A stretch of 64,000 nt of DNA, taken from contig DAIDIE010000040.1 of the NCBI GenBank assembly GCA_027459505.1, positions 62,001 to 126,000 of the forward strand. Direction: 5' to 3'. Below, piece after piece: positions 54,729-64,000 of this stretch (its first letter is position 1; every line of letters begins with the position of its first letter). The notes under the pieces were generated by a model, which was not told the origin of the DNA, did not search any database, and saw only the letters and a list, made by a program, of their open reading frames with translations. The stretch comes from Acidobacteriota bacterium. GTDB lineage: Bacteria; Acidobacteriota; Terriglobia; Terriglobales; SCQP01. Made by a program: the position numbers and the translations under genes.

Positions 54729-56290
54729 TGCTTTCCAGTGTAATGTCCGCCGAGGAGTTCCTCAAGGCCGAACGTAATAAGGATTTGCTGCGCCTGGTCA
54801 CCGCCGGCAGCGTGGACGACGGCAAGTCCACCCTGATCGGGCGGCTCCTTTACGATTCCCAGAGCGTCTACGAAGACCAGCTCGTGGCCATGAAAAAGGC
54901 CAGCGAGCGGCACTTCGGCAACTCGATGGAGCTGGCGCTGCTCACCGACGGCCTGCGCGCCGAACGCGAGCAGGGCATCACCATTGACGTCGCATACCGC
55001 TACTTCAGCACCGCGCGACGCAAGTTCATCCTCGCCGACACGCCGGGCCACGAGCAGTACACGCGCAACATGGCCACCGGCGCCTCCACCGCCGACCTCG
55101 CCATCCTGCTGGTCGACGCGCGCCGCGGCGTTCAGCCGCAATCGCGCCGCCACGCCTATATCCTTGGCATGCTCGGCATTCGCGACCTGGTGGTGGTCAT
55201 CAACAAGATGGATCTGGTGGACTTCGACCAGTCCATCTATGAGCAGCTCACCAGCGAATTCAGCGCCATAGTCGAGCCTCTCGGCTTCGCCAAAGTGCAG
55301 TATGTCCCCATCAGCGCCGCCAAGGGCGACAACGTCGTCACCCGCAGCGACAAAACGCCCTGGTATGACGGCCCCAGCGTGCTGGAGTACCTGGAATCGG
55401 TGGAGGTCAAACGCGCCGAAGACGAGGCGGCCTTCCGTTTCCCGGTGCAGCGCGTCCTGCGGCCCACCCAGGAATTCCGCGGCTACAGCGGACAGATCAG
55501 CGCCGGCGCGGTGCGGGTTGGCGATCCCGTGATCGCGCTGCCCGGCTTTCGCCGCAGCACGGTGCAGTCCATCGTCACCTGGGATGGCGAACTGCAGGAG
55601 GCCTTTGCGCCCCAGTCCGTCAGCATCACCCTGGCCGACGAGATCGATATCAGCCGCGGCGACACCATTTGCGCCGAGCAGGACCTGCCCTCGGTTGCGA
55701 CCCGGATGCAGGCCAACCTGATCTGGTTCTCCGATCAGCCCTCCGAGACCGGACGTCCCTACCTCATCAAGCACACCAGTCACTTGACCACCGGAACCCT
55801 GAAGCCCGTCGAGCGCCTCGACATCCAGACGCTGCAGTGGCGGACGGCGGACGGTTTTGAACTTAACGATGTTGGCGTGGTCGAGTTGGAGACTGCCCGC
55901 CCGCTTTTCTTCGATCCCTACCGCCAGAGCCGCAATGCCGGCAGTTTCATCGTTATAGATCCGGCCGGCAACAATACCGTCGGCGCGGGGATGATTCTGC
56001 ACGCCATGGAGGAAGGTGACAGCGTCGCCGGCCTCACCGCCACCGCCCAGGTTTGGAACCTGAACGGACGCCAACACCGCGCCGAGCTGCTGGAGGCCAC
56101 CCTGCGAGGCCGCGGCTTGGCGGTGGTCAGTCTGCTGAGCTGGGAAGAAAAGGCCGCCCACCTGCTGCTCGCCGCCGGCTTCCAGGTCGTGGTTTTGCAC
56201 GCCCCCGGCGACATTGGCCGCCAGCTCAGCGGCGCCAGCGATGAAGAAGCCGTGCAGGGAGTGCTGCAGGAGCTGCAAGGGCTCGGTTAG
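54728..56290 (+). CDS. cysN: Sulfate adenylyltransferase subunit 1 (CysN)
   Basis: EF-Tu-like GTPase that drives CysD. The 520-residue protein has GSVDDGKSTLIGRLL (P-loop), REQGITIDVAYRYF, LADTPGHEQYTRNMATGAS, VINKMDLVDF and a C-terminal beta-barrel. It is longer than E. coli CysN (475) because of about 85 extra residues that include HLLLAAGFQVVVLHAPGD. No APS-kinase P-loop is present there, so this is either a degenerate CysC remnant or an unrelated tail. ATG 54728 overlaps the cysD stop (TGATG), indicating translational coupling. Confidence 0.92.
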   Translation: MLSSVMSAEEFLKAERNKDLLRLVTAGSVDDGKSTLIGRLLYDSQSVYEDQLVAMKKASERHFGNSMELALLTDGLRAEREQGITIDVAYRYFSTARRKFILADTPGHEQYTRNMATGASTADLAILLVDARRGVQPQSRRHAYILGMLGIRDLVVVINKMDLVDFDQSIYEQLTSEFSAIVEPLGFAKVQYVPISAAKGDNVVTRSDKTPWYDGPSVLEYLESVEVKRAEDEAAFRFPVQRVLRPTQEFRGYSGQISAGAVRVGDPVIALPGFRRSTVQSIVTWDGELQEAFAPQSVSITLADEIDISRGDTICAEQDLPSVATRMQANLIWFSDQPSETGRPYLIKHTSHLTTGTLKPVERLDIQTLQWRTADGFELNDVGVVELETARPLFFDPYRQSRNAGSFIVIDPAGNNTVGAGMILHAMEEGDSVAGLTATAQVWNLNGRQHRAELLEATLRGRGLAVVSLLSWEEKAAHLLLAAGFQVVVLHAPGDIGRQLSGASDEEAVQGVLQELQGLG

Positions 56291-56354
56291 GCAGCACCGG
56301 CAGGGCGGGCCTGGCCCCGGCTCGCGGGAGGAGCTTCCCCCCGGGTCCAACCCT

Positions 56355-58064
56355 TTATCGGGACTTCGTGACGAAGAGCAGACGTGAGGGCCGCGATGAA
56401 ATGGTCACTCGCGTTCCCCACGCAATCCACCTTGGCATGAGTGACTCATCGGGCCGGAGCTGGACAAATGCCGACGGGCGCTTGCCAAGCAGACCACAGC
56501 GCTTGAGCGGAAAGCGCGTTCCTGCCGCCAGTCGGATGGGCATATCCAATAAGCCGTTGGCCACGTAAAGACCGATCGGCCGGCGATTCCGGCAGATCAC
56601 TTCAGTGATCTGCCCCTGCCAGCTATAAGAATCATGAAGGCGGTGCTTCGACGGGGCTCCGGTCCGGCGCATGCCGGCGGCGGCGTAGCGCTCCATCACG
56701 GTGTACTGCGCCAGCTTGTCGAGCTTTGCCCAGCTCTGGTGTGCCAATGCCGTTTCGTGTTCCTTTTCCAGCGACCTCGCCAGAATGTAATCGCCGATCA
56801 TCCCAATACCCTGCTCGTTGAGGGGCGAAAACTGTGCCGCACCTGCGGCGGCGGCCCAATCTCCCGCCTGATATGCGATCAGCGCCTGCCAGTAAAGCAG
56901 GTCCTGCCCAATGACGAGCTTATCCGGCCGAATGCGCAGGTAATAGCTGAATGGATCCAGAGCGAGCGCCTTCCTTGCAACGGCGAGCTCAACAGGCGAC
57001 ATTCGGCTTAACGGTGTTGGGGCGGGGGCAGCCGTCACCGAAGCACGCGTCAGATCGGCCAGTGCGGCCGGGAATTGCTTTTTTTCCGCCAGCGCACGCG
57101 CGCGCAAAATGCTGATGGCCTGCGGCTCGCCGGTCCGAAACTCCCCCAATTGCCGCAAAGCACCATCCGGGTCGCCGGTGTCAATCAAGCGGACGGCCTT
57201 CATCGAAGCTAACCGCACCAGCTCCCTTTTTAAGCCGCTGTTATTGGGATGTCGCTTCATTGCCGCGCTGGCCCAGGCGTTGGCCGCCTCATACTGGTGT
57301 TGGGCCTCCAACCAGCGCACCCGCCAAACGTCAAACTTGGGATCTTCTCCGAAGCTTGTGGTGGCGCTGTCGAGAATCGAAAGTACCTCTTTGCGATGAG
57401 GCATGACGCGCGTGCGCTGCAGCAGGCTGACATAAGAATTGAGCGACAGTAAGCCAGGGGAAACCGCCCTGGTAAGTAGTGAGCTCACCGCTGTCTCCTG
57501 CATAGATGGCGGCAACCCGGCCTGCTTCACCCACGCGAAGATCTCATTCCTTGATTCCCGAACCGCCAGGGCGGCAAACGCTAGTGAAACAGCGCTCTTT
57601 TGTGGAGGCGATTCAATTAATTCCCGCAGTTGACTCAGTCCGGCCGCTTGCTGCTCCGCATCCGGACTCGCAAAACGTAAAAGATCGGCTTCCACTTGCC
57701 CCGCCATCGATAAACCGGAACCTCCCGCGCGCGCGTCGTCTGCCAGCGCGGCGGACCAGTGGTTTAAGCAAGCCTCGCTGTAAGCCCGTAGCAGGTAAAC
57801 TCCGCCCCACGCGGGCGCGGTTGCCACCATGCGTTCTGCCTGATGCAGCGCCCCGGTACAATCCGACCAGCGCGCCGCGCCTTGCCATCGGGCATACTGG
57901 ACCTGCAACTGCTGCCACTGCGAAACGGCGCGCTGTGGCTGCTGAGCTTCCATCCGGCTGCATGTTACGAGTGGCCATACCAGTACCAGCGCAAGCCAGA
58001 ACCGCGGCTGACTACCACCCCTGCGCTTATTGAGTATTGGAGTGCTTCGGTGGCGGACAGACAT
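56355..58064 (-). CDS. Secreted helical-repeat (TPR-like) protein, unknown function
   Basis: A 569-residue protein with an N-terminal signal-like segment (FWLALVLVWPLVTC, possible lipobox) and helical repeats across about 45-450, for example CTGALHQAERMVATAPAWGGVYLLRAYSEACLNHWSAAL. The C-terminal 100 residues are basic and beta-rich. Its start overlaps the end of the upstream DUF3857 gene by 38 bases, so the two are co-expressed. Function unknown; TPR-like proteins usually mediate protein contacts. Confidence 0.6.
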   Translation of the reverse strand: MSVRHRSTPILNKRRGGSQPRFWLALVLVWPLVTCSRMEAQQPQRAVSQWQQLQVQYARWQGAARWSDCTGALHQAERMVATAPAWGGVYLLRAYSEACLNHWSAALADDARAGGSGLSMAGQVEADLLRFASPDAEQQAAGLSQLRELIESPPQKSAVSLAFAALAVRESRNEIFAWVKQAGLPPSMQETAVSSLLTRAVSPGLLSLNSYVSLLQRTRVMPHRKEVLSILDSATTSFGEDPKFDVWRVRWLEAQHQYEAANAWASAAMKRHPNNSGLKRELVRLASMKAVRLIDTGDPDGALRQLGEFRTGEPQAISILRARALAEKKQFPAALADLTRASVTAAPAPTPLSRMSPVELAVARKALALDPFSYYLRIRPDKLVIGQDLLYWQALIAYQAGDWAAAAGAAQFSPLNEQGIGMIGDYILARSLEKEHETALAHQSWAKLDKLAQYTVMERYAAAGMRRTGAPSKHRLHDSYSWQGQITEVICRNRRPIGLYVANGLLDMPIRLAAGTRFPLKRCGLLGKRPSAFVQLRPDESLMPRWIAWGTRVTISSRPSRLLFVTKSR

Positions 58065-61000
58065 AAGGCGTCCCTTTCCCGTCAGTGCAGACGTACAGCT
58101 CGTAAATCAACGCATGCCCCCCAACCTCCGGATCGGGCCAGGAGCGCTGCGTCACCTGTTTTCTGGAAAACTCCCAGCCCGGACCGCTCCCATAAACAGT
58201 TCCCCCCGACACCAGTACCTTGAAGCCATCCACCGAGGTTGGCTTTAAGGGAAGCGTTCCCCATTTTAAAAGCCCGGGATGCTGCAGCAAATACACGTTT
58301 ACCGGCACAGTGGAGTCCGGAGCGGCCTTGGAATAAACGTTGAGAAGCTGGGAAAACACCGCATCGGGCGCATCCGGCAGGTGCACCTCCAGAGCAAGCA
58401 TCGCCAATGCTTGCTCATAGCGTCCCTCCTGAATCTCCAGTGCGACCGCCTGCCGCAAAATCCTGAGGTCGTTTGGACGCATCGCGCACGCCAAGTCTAG
58501 TAGCCCGTAACCTTGCGCTAGGCGTTGGGGGGTAGTCTGGGAGGCGGGAAAAAAGTCCGCGCGGGCAATCGCGAGCAGGAGGCCAGGCAATTGCCGCAGC
58601 GCCTCTCGTCCGGCCCCGGTCACATCAGGAGTGCTGGCGCCGCTGAGGCTCTGCTGCCATTCCCCTAGCGCCCGCAGCAGGTAGGCGCGCGCTCGATTCA
58701 TTGGGGCGGGGCCGCCCAGCAGCGCCGCACCCATTTCCCCATAGTCGCGCGCGGTGGCCATCCCCGATTGGTCGATCTCCGTAAACAGGGCGTCTGCCTG
58801 CACCACTTGCCCCGTATGCAACTCCGCCACTCCCTCCGCAACTTTCAAACTAATATTGTCGGGGGCGATGCCACTGGCCCGCTGATAGGCAGCAAGAGCT
58901 TGTGCCCACTGCCCCGACTTGAATGCCGCATCGCCGCGCAGCCGCAAGGTGTCTACGTCGTAGGGCGTCCTTTGAACCTGCAGGTCCAGCTCGCGTTGCG
59001 CGTCGCTGTATTGCCCGCGCTTCAAGTCCAGCAGTGCGAGTTCCCGGTGCACGTAGGGGTCGTTTGGAAAGCGTTTTAGTTGAGCCTTCAAAACAGGTGC
59101 GGCTTCACTCACCTTCCCCTGCTCTAGCAATGCGTGTGCCAGGGAATCGCGCACCAGCGCGTTGCCGGGAGCGGCCAACAGCAAAGCCTTTGCCAAAGTC
59201 ACTGCCTGCGCCCAATTCTCCTCCCGCTCCGCCGTTCGCAAACCACGCCAACTAGCGGACAAAGCCTCCGGTGAAGCCGCCGCATCTAGGTGCAACTCGA
59301 TCTGATCCACCAGCGCCTTGTCCGCGGCGGACTGAAACTGCCGGTATTCCCCTTCGCGCGAAGCCGGTAGCCGGTCCAGCAACGGTGCGAGCGAGGAGCG
59401 GGCCACCAACTGGTGATGTTTTGCGTCCCAGGCGTAATGCACACTGAACTGCGCGAAATCAGGATTCAACCGGACATCTTTGGGAAGAACCGGTACCTCA
59501 CCCAGCGGCAACGTGATGCGAATCGTTTGTTCGTAGGGCAACACGATCTGTGAAAGCACCAGGGGACTAACCCGGCTTGGTGTACTGCTCCCCAAATCGC
59601 CCGGTCCGCCATGCCACCATAGAGGCACCTCGACCGGGTTCTTCGTCCAGTCCACTTCTCCCGTCATCTGGCGCGAGGTTTCCAACAGCATTGGCGAGGC
59701 CAAGTCGTCGGCACCGGTTGCTTTGAAGCTCAGCAGGCTGGTGCCGCTCAAGGTGGCGCGAGCCAGCTGCTTCTTGAGTTTCTCCAAATCGTCGCCCGAG
59801 GTGTAGCGCAACTCCACCCGAGTTAAAACGCCCATCGGCCCGCCCAGCACCTCGCGAGTGTCACTGCTAATACTGCCGTCCCTGCTCAGCACCTCGTTGT
59901 TGACTTCTACGGTTCGCATCAGCGCGGTTGGTGCGGGCGGAATCTCGATGACGGCGGGGGAATGCGCTGAAACCAGAACGCCATGTTCGGTCGCGAGTGA
60001 GGTATTGACCAGTCCGAAAGGATATACCCCGGTGGTAGGATCCAACAGTACTGGTTGCGGCAAGCGCGCCTGTACGATCACGTGATTCAGTTGCGAAATA
60101 CTAGGCAGGGCGGGCAAATCCTCGTCGGCATGGACAAGAACCAGTCTCCCGTCCAAGCCGGCGGCGCGCAGCATGGCCAACAACAAAACGGCCTTGTCTT
60201 TGCAATCCCCATACTGCCGTCCGAAGGTGACGGCCGCCGCGTGGGGCCGATACGCCCCCGCCCCCAGCGAAAGACTTACATAGCGGTACTGCGTACTGAC
60301 ATAGTTATAAAGGGTTTTTGCAACAGCTTCCGGATCCTTCAGCCCGGCGGTAAGTGTCTGCACGCGCGAACGAATGGCGCCGTCCGGCCGCGCCATCCCC
60401 TGCGCGATCTTTGCATACCAGCGCGCCACCTGTTCCCAGTCCGGCAAGGTGCTGTACTGCAACAGCGGCGGCGCGGGAGGCTGGGCTCTATCCTGGGGAG
60501 CGGGAGGCACGTTTCGCAGAATCCAGGAATATATGGTCATTCCGGCGTTGTGCCGCACGCCGGAGGTGAATTTGAAGCCAACATTTCCGCCCGCCCCCAA
60601 CGGAGGCTGCGCTTTCCAAAACACCTTTCCTGGCTCCCGAAGCGCGCAACTGACGTCTTCCCGGAGAACCGGTAACGTGCTTTGAAAAACCCCTTCATCA
60701 ACCAGCGGTAACCCTTCTCCGGAAATAAAGCGGTACTGCAGGTGAAGCACCAAAATGCTTCCGCTGCGCACGGCGGGCATGGGAAAGACGCGCTCCCGCA
60801 AGCTCGTGTATTCGGGAAACCGTTGTGACACGGGCGCATCCAGATCCTGCACCGTATCCTCGGCAACGGCGAGCGTGCCATCGGGGTTAACGGTTTTTGC
60901 CGCCGCCGACACAATCCGGACGCGGTCCGCGTTGTAAGGAACAACCAGATTTCCTTCGGGAATGGCATCAGGGGCGAGGATGGCCTCCACTAACGTAGTG

Positions 61001-61200
61001 TCTAATAAAACGGTGCCATCCGCCTGCTGCACATAGTTACGAGAGATCTGCAACAGTGCCGCGCTCTTGCCCTTCAACAGAGGGCTCTGCAGCGCGGATG
61101 CATAGGCGTTGTAATCCGGATTGGAAGCGGCGCGCGCAGTTTGGCAAAAAAACAACGCTCCGGCTACTAAAAGGGCGGATCTTAACTTGACTCGAATCAC
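58027..61200 (-). CDS. DUF3857 / transglutaminase-like protein with TPR repeats
   Basis: A 1057-residue exported protein (signal peptide ending TARA). An N-terminal DUF3857 domain (about 30-240) precedes a transglutaminase-like domain with GRQYGDCKDKAVLLLAMLRAAG (catalytic Cys), LNHVIVQARLP (His) and LLDPTTGVYPFG (Asp). TPR repeats fill about 640-960. This layout is common in Bacteroidetes and Acidobacteria, where it is thought to act in peptide crosslinking or cleavage in the envelope. The start is probably GTG 61200. It overlaps the next gene by 38 bases. Confidence 0.82.
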   Translation of the reverse strand: MIRVKLRSALLVAGALFFCQTARAASNPDYNAYASALQSPLLKGKSAALLQISRNYVQQADGTVLLDTTLVEAILAPDAIPEGNLVVPYNADRVRIVSAAAKTVNPDGTLAVAEDTVQDLDAPVSQRFPEYTSLRERVFPMPAVRSGSILVLHLQYRFISGEGLPLVDEGVFQSTLPVLREDVSCALREPGKVFWKAQPPLGAGGNVGFKFTSGVRHNAGMTIYSWILRNVPPAPQDRAQPPAPPLLQYSTLPDWEQVARWYAKIAQGMARPDGAIRSRVQTLTAGLKDPEAVAKTLYNYVSTQYRYVSLSLGAGAYRPHAAAVTFGRQYGDCKDKAVLLLAMLRAAGLDGRLVLVHADEDLPALPSISQLNHVIVQARLPQPVLLDPTTGVYPFGLVNTSLATEHGVLVSAHSPAVIEIPPAPTALMRTVEVNNEVLSRDGSISSDTREVLGGPMGVLTRVELRYTSGDDLEKLKKQLARATLSGTSLLSFKATGADDLASPMLLETSRQMTGEVDWTKNPVEVPLWWHGGPGDLGSSTPSRVSPLVLSQIVLPYEQTIRITLPLGEVPVLPKDVRLNPDFAQFSVHYAWDAKHHQLVARSSLAPLLDRLPASREGEYRQFQSAADKALVDQIELHLDAAASPEALSASWRGLRTAEREENWAQAVTLAKALLLAAPGNALVRDSLAHALLEQGKVSEAAPVLKAQLKRFPNDPYVHRELALLDLKRGQYSDAQRELDLQVQRTPYDVDTLRLRGDAAFKSGQWAQALAAYQRASGIAPDNISLKVAEGVAELHTGQVVQADALFTEIDQSGMATARDYGEMGAALLGGPAPMNRARAYLLRALGEWQQSLSGASTPDVTGAGREALRQLPGLLLAIARADFFPASQTTPQRLAQGYGLLDLACAMRPNDLRILRQAVALEIQEGRYEQALAMLALEVHLPDAPDAVFSQLLNVYSKAAPDSTVPVNVYLLQHPGLLKWGTLPLKPTSVDGFKVLVSGGTVYGSGPGWEFSRKQVTQRSWPDPEVGGHALIYELYVCTDGKGTPYVCPPPKHSNTQ

Positions 61201-61352
61201 CAGTGGTTCCCTGCCGGCAAGATAGGCTCTATGCTTACGCCGCTGAGTGTAATGCAGAGTTTAAGGTTGGCGCAATTGAAAGTTGCTGACCGGCTGAAGC
61301 CAGGCGCCAGCGAGACGGGCAGCGCCAGCGGCAGACAAGCCGCGCTCGCCCT

Positions 61353-62456
61353 TCACGCTATCAGCATGCAGTCCCCGTAGCTGAGAAAGCGGTACTCCTT
61401 CTCCAGTGCGTGGCGGTAAGCCTGCCGCATCACTTCCGTTCCGGCAAACGCCGCCACCAGCAAGAGCAGCGTCGAGCGGGGGGCATGAAAATTGGTCAGC
61501 AGTGCGTCCACGCTGGCGATTTGCTGGCCGGGATACAAAAACAGCTGGGTCTCGCCGCTCGCCGCGCGCACTTGGCCGCCATGCTGGCGCGCGCTGGTCT
61601 CCAGCGTGCGCACCACCGTGGTTCCCACCGCGACCACGCGCCCGCCCGCCGCGCGCGTGGACTGTATGGCCGCCGCGGTCTCCTCGCTGATGCTGAAGCT
61701 TTCCGCGTGCATGACATGCTCTTCAACCACATCCACATGCATGGGCTGGAATGTGCCCAGGCCAACGTGCAACGTGACCTCCGCCGTCCGCACGCCCCGG
61801 GCGCGAAGCTGCTCGAAAATCTCCGGCGTGAAGTGCAGCCCCGCGGTGGGCGCGGCAACCGATCCCGTTGAGCGCGCAAACACCGTCTGGTAGCGTTCGC
61901 GATCTTCCAAACGGTCTGGCGCTCCGCGCTCACGATGAATATAGGGCGGCAGCGGCATGTGCCCCAGGCGGTCGAGGAGCGTCTGGAATGCTTCCTGCCC
62001 ACCATTCCAGGTGAAGCGCAGCTGCCGTTCCCCAAAGGCGCCGCGGCCAATGATTTCGGCCGAGAGCTCCTCCCCAAAAGACAGCCGCTCCCCATTGGCC
62101 AGTTTGCGCCCCGGGCGGACCAGCCCCTCCCAGCAATCGTCCGCAAGCTGCCTTGTCAGCAGCACTTCAATGAGCCCATGCAGGTAGTCGCGATGCGCCG
62201 GGTTGCGCAGGGACGGGGGCGGTTGGGCGTGAACACCCTGGCGATAACCATAGAGGCGGGCGGGAAAGACCCGGCTGTTGTTCACTACCAGCAGGTCGCC
62301 CGTTTGCAGCAGGCTGGGGAGATCGCGAAACCAGCGGTCTTCCAGCCGCCCGCCGCGCCGCTCCACCAGCAACATGCGCGAGGCGTCGCGCTGCGCCGCC
62401 GGCGCCTGCGCAATGCGCTCCTCCGGCAGTTCGTAATCAAACTCCTCAACCCGCAT
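61353..62456 (-). CDS. queA: tRNA preQ1(34) S-adenosylmethionine ribosyltransferase-isomerase QueA
   Basis: Adds the ribosyl part of SAM to preQ1 in tRNA, giving epoxyqueuosine. The 367-residue protein has MRVEEFDYELPEERIAQAP, DLLVVNNSRVFPARL, TAGLHFTPEIFEQL, VTLHVGLGTFQPM and LLTNFHAPRSTLLLLVAAF, all typical. ATG 62456 gives the normal start. It is divergent from the aldolase gene. Confidence 0.95.
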   Translation of the reverse strand: MRVEEFDYELPEERIAQAPAAQRDASRMLLVERRGGRLEDRWFRDLPSLLQTGDLLVVNNSRVFPARLYGYRQGVHAQPPPSLRNPAHRDYLHGLIEVLLTRQLADDCWEGLVRPGRKLANGERLSFGEELSAEIIGRGAFGERQLRFTWNGGQEAFQTLLDRLGHMPLPPYIHRERGAPDRLEDRERYQTVFARSTGSVAAPTAGLHFTPEIFEQLRARGVRTAEVTLHVGLGTFQPMHVDVVEEHVMHAESFSISEETAAAIQSTRAAGGRVVAVGTTVVRTLETSARQHGGQVRAASGETQLFLYPGQQIASVDALLTNFHAPRSTLLLLVAAFAGTEVMRQAYRHALEKEYRFLSYGDCMLIA

Positions 62457-62557
62457 AGATTCAGCATGACATGCTGGCCTGGGCCTCGCATTTGTGCAAC
62501 CCCCATCCAGTGGCGTACCCTTAGGAGCGCAGCGCTCCGAGTGCACGCAATCCGGCC

Positions 62558-63349
62558 ATGCAGACCGAACACGAACTTCGCCAAACCATCCTCAAGATCG
62601 GCAAGCTGCTGCACGAGCGCCAGCTCGTGGCCGCCTCCGACGGCAACATCTCGATTCGCTTGGGCGATGGCCGTATCCTGACCACCCCAACCTCCATGAG
62701 CAAGGGCATGATGGAGGCCGAAGATCTGGTCATTACCGACGCCAACGGCAAAAAGCTCAGTGGACGGCGCAACGCTTCCAGCGAGCTGGCCATGCACCTG
62801 CTGATCTATAAACTGCGCCCCGAGGTGAATGGCGTGGTCCATGCCCACCCGCCGGTATCGACCGGCTTCGCCGCCGCCGGCTTGCCGTTGAATCAGGCGC
62901 TGCTGGCGGAGGTGGTGTTGGCGCTGGGCTGCGTCCCCCTCGCTCCCTACGGCACCACGGGAACACCCGAACTGAGCGACGCCCTGCGCCCCCTCATCCC
63001 GCAATTCGACGCCATCCTCATGGCGAACCATGGTGTGGTGACCTACGCGGAAGACGTCATGCGCGCCTACTTCAAAATGGAAACTGTCGAGCACTTTGCC
63101 AAGATTGCCCTGGTCACCCACCAGCTCGGGCGTCAGGTGCTGCTGGGGCCGCAGGAAGTTGAGAAGCTGATGGAGGCACGCCGCCGCTATGAGGGCATCA
63201 CGACGGCCGCCAATCCCATGGTGGGCTGTCCCGTCACTGCGCCCGCGGGGGGGGCCTCTGATGACCCAGCCGCTCAGCGCTTCTGGGTCACGGAAAAGGA
63301 GTTGGCCGAAATGGTGGAACGCGCTGTGGCCAGGCTCACCCAGCATTAA
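62558..63349 (+). CDS. Class II aldolase/adducin family protein
   Basis: A 263-residue zinc aldolase like L-fuculose-1-phosphate aldolase. Visible features: ASDGNISIRLGDGRILTTPTSMSKG (phosphate site), SSELAMHLLIYKLRPEVNGVVHAHPPV (catalytic Glu, zinc His pair) and LMANHGVVTYAED (third His). The substrate may be a sugar phosphate or a related hydroxy-acid; no pathway genes lie nearby. ATG 62558. Confidence 0.85.
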   Translation: MQTEHELRQTILKIGKLLHERQLVAASDGNISIRLGDGRILTTPTSMSKGMMEAEDLVITDANGKKLSGRRNASSELAMHLLIYKLRPEVNGVVHAHPPVSTGFAAAGLPLNQALLAEVVLALGCVPLAPYGTTGTPELSDALRPLIPQFDAILMANHGVVTYAEDVMRAYFKMETVEHFAKIALVTHQLGRQVLLGPQEVEKLMEARRRYEGITTAANPMVGCPVTAPAGGASDDPAAQRFWVTEKELAEMVERAVARLTQH

Positions 63350-63452
63350 CCAGTATTTGTTCTCCCGTCCGCGACAACCCCCCCCCTCCAACCCGCCGTC
63401 TAACATAGAGCGAGATTGCGCTCGATGCCGGGGCGTGCTCTCCTCCCCGGTT

Positions 63453-64000
63453 ATGTTCCCGTTCCGAAAATACTTTGTGCCTCCCCTCGTCGCCGCCGGC
63501 ATCGCCGCGATGGCTACGATTGGCTTGTTTCTGGCCCACGGAGACCGTGAAATCCCCCTGCTCGTCTTTCTGCCCGGCATCGCCCTCGTTGATTACTTGT
63601 TTGGCGCTCTGGGTGGGGTGAGCGCCGTCGCCTTCAGCGTTCTGGGAACGGTCTGGTTCCGCTCGGTCAAGTACCAGACGGGCTACATGCCACACCGGCT
63701 CTACGTCGCACCCAGACTGGAAGACGAAATCATTCTGCTCCTGGTCGGACTGTTTACCGTGTGGATCATGGAGCAACGCCGCAAAAGCGGCGAACAGGCG
63801 CAGAGCGGACAACAACAGTTCTGGCAGCTGTTGCAGACCATGCCGGATGCCGTGCTCATCTTTGACCGCGACGCCCGGCTCATCAAAGCCAATCCCGCCG
63901 CCTACAGGATGAGCGGCCGCAGCCCGGAGGAGATCCTTGGAAAGACCGCCGGGGAACTGCGCCAGCTGGTTTACACCAGCGGCAATGAGCCGGCGCACCG
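63453..64000 (+). CDS. Membrane PAS-domain sensor protein, N-terminal part
   Basis: The frame from ATG 63453 is open to the end of the window (182 codons). Hydrophobic segments (about 8-28, 36-62 and 90-106) resemble a short DUF4118-like membrane sensor. A coiled linker (EQRRKSGEQAQSGQQQFWQL) follows, then a PAS domain (LLQTMPDAVLIFDRDARLIKANPAAYRMSG...). A histidine kinase or diguanylate cyclase is expected downstream but lies outside the window. Confidence 0.7.
   Translation, partial: MFPFRKYFVPPLVAAGIAAMATIGLFLAHGDREIPLLVFLPGIALVDYLFGALGGVSAVAFSVLGTVWFRSVKYQTGYMPHRLYVAPRLEDEIILLLVGLFTVWIMEQRRKSGEQAQSGQQQFWQLLQTMPDAVLIFDRDARLIKANPAAYRMSGRSPEEILGKTAGELRQLVYTSGNEPAH

Overview
The window is high-GC chromosomal DNA (roughly 60-65% by eye) from a Gram-negative soil-type bacterium, most likely an Acidobacteriota (Terriglobia-like). 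The assignment is an inference. It rests on an hfq-hflX pair, a DUF2844-DUF3443 pair, lipoproteins with repeated putative Ig domains, DUF3857/transglutaminase-TPR proteins, a GH74 lipoprotein and the rsmG-parA-parB / dnaN / gyrB neighbourhood. No rRNA, tRNA or CRISPR array was found.

Layout. 1-5.6 kb: 5' end of an OPT-family transporter, hfq-hflX and a large Ig-domain lipoprotein, all on the minus strand. 5.7-10.7 kb: UDP-sugar epimerase/decarboxylase, COX3-like membrane protein, UvrD/PcrA helicase and a secreted protein. 10.7-13.8 kb: a probable nitrosative-stress cluster made of ric/ytfE, a Crp/Fnr-type regulator, a perfect palindromic operator with TGAC-N4-GTCA geometry, and a radical-SAM/SPASM-like protein that has lost its radical-SAM cysteines. 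13.9-26.4 kb: M16 protease, DUF3443/DUF2844, a PMT-type glycosyltransferase, MBL hydrolase and GH74 glycosidase. 26.5-30.4 kb: a LytS-type histidine kinase cut short by an inserted lower-GC reverse transcriptase gene (possible defence RT) with a gene-free stretch on its 5' side. 30.4-43.6 kb: molybdopterin oxidoreductase, an SDR lacking its catalytic lysine, Ada, mannose-1-P guanylyltransferase, M48 protease, adenosine deaminase, two-component proteins, a DUF2383 protein and a redox operon.

The redox operon (43.6-40.6 kb, minus strand) holds the most unusual gene: a redoxin whose active-site motif reads W-[TGA]-P-S-C. The frame is open on both sides of the TGA, and a hairpin with bacterial SECIS geometry starts 4 nt after it. 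It is a strong selenoprotein candidate.

43.6-53.3 kb looks like the chromosome origin/partition region: parB, parA, three parS sites, rsmG, a LolA-like gene, a cluster of six DnaA-box-like 9-mers plus an AT-rich stretch just before dnaN, then a secreted adenosine deaminase and gyrB. dnaA and recF are absent.

53.4-56.3 kb carries cysD-cysN behind a complete transcription attenuator: a promoter whose predicted start coincides with the AUG of a 27-codon leader peptide containing five cysteines, and mutually exclusive leader hairpin, antiterminator and terminator. This predicts that charged tRNA-Cys controls sulfate activation. 56.3-64 kb: TPR/transglutaminase proteins, queA, a class II aldolase and the start of a PAS sensor protein.
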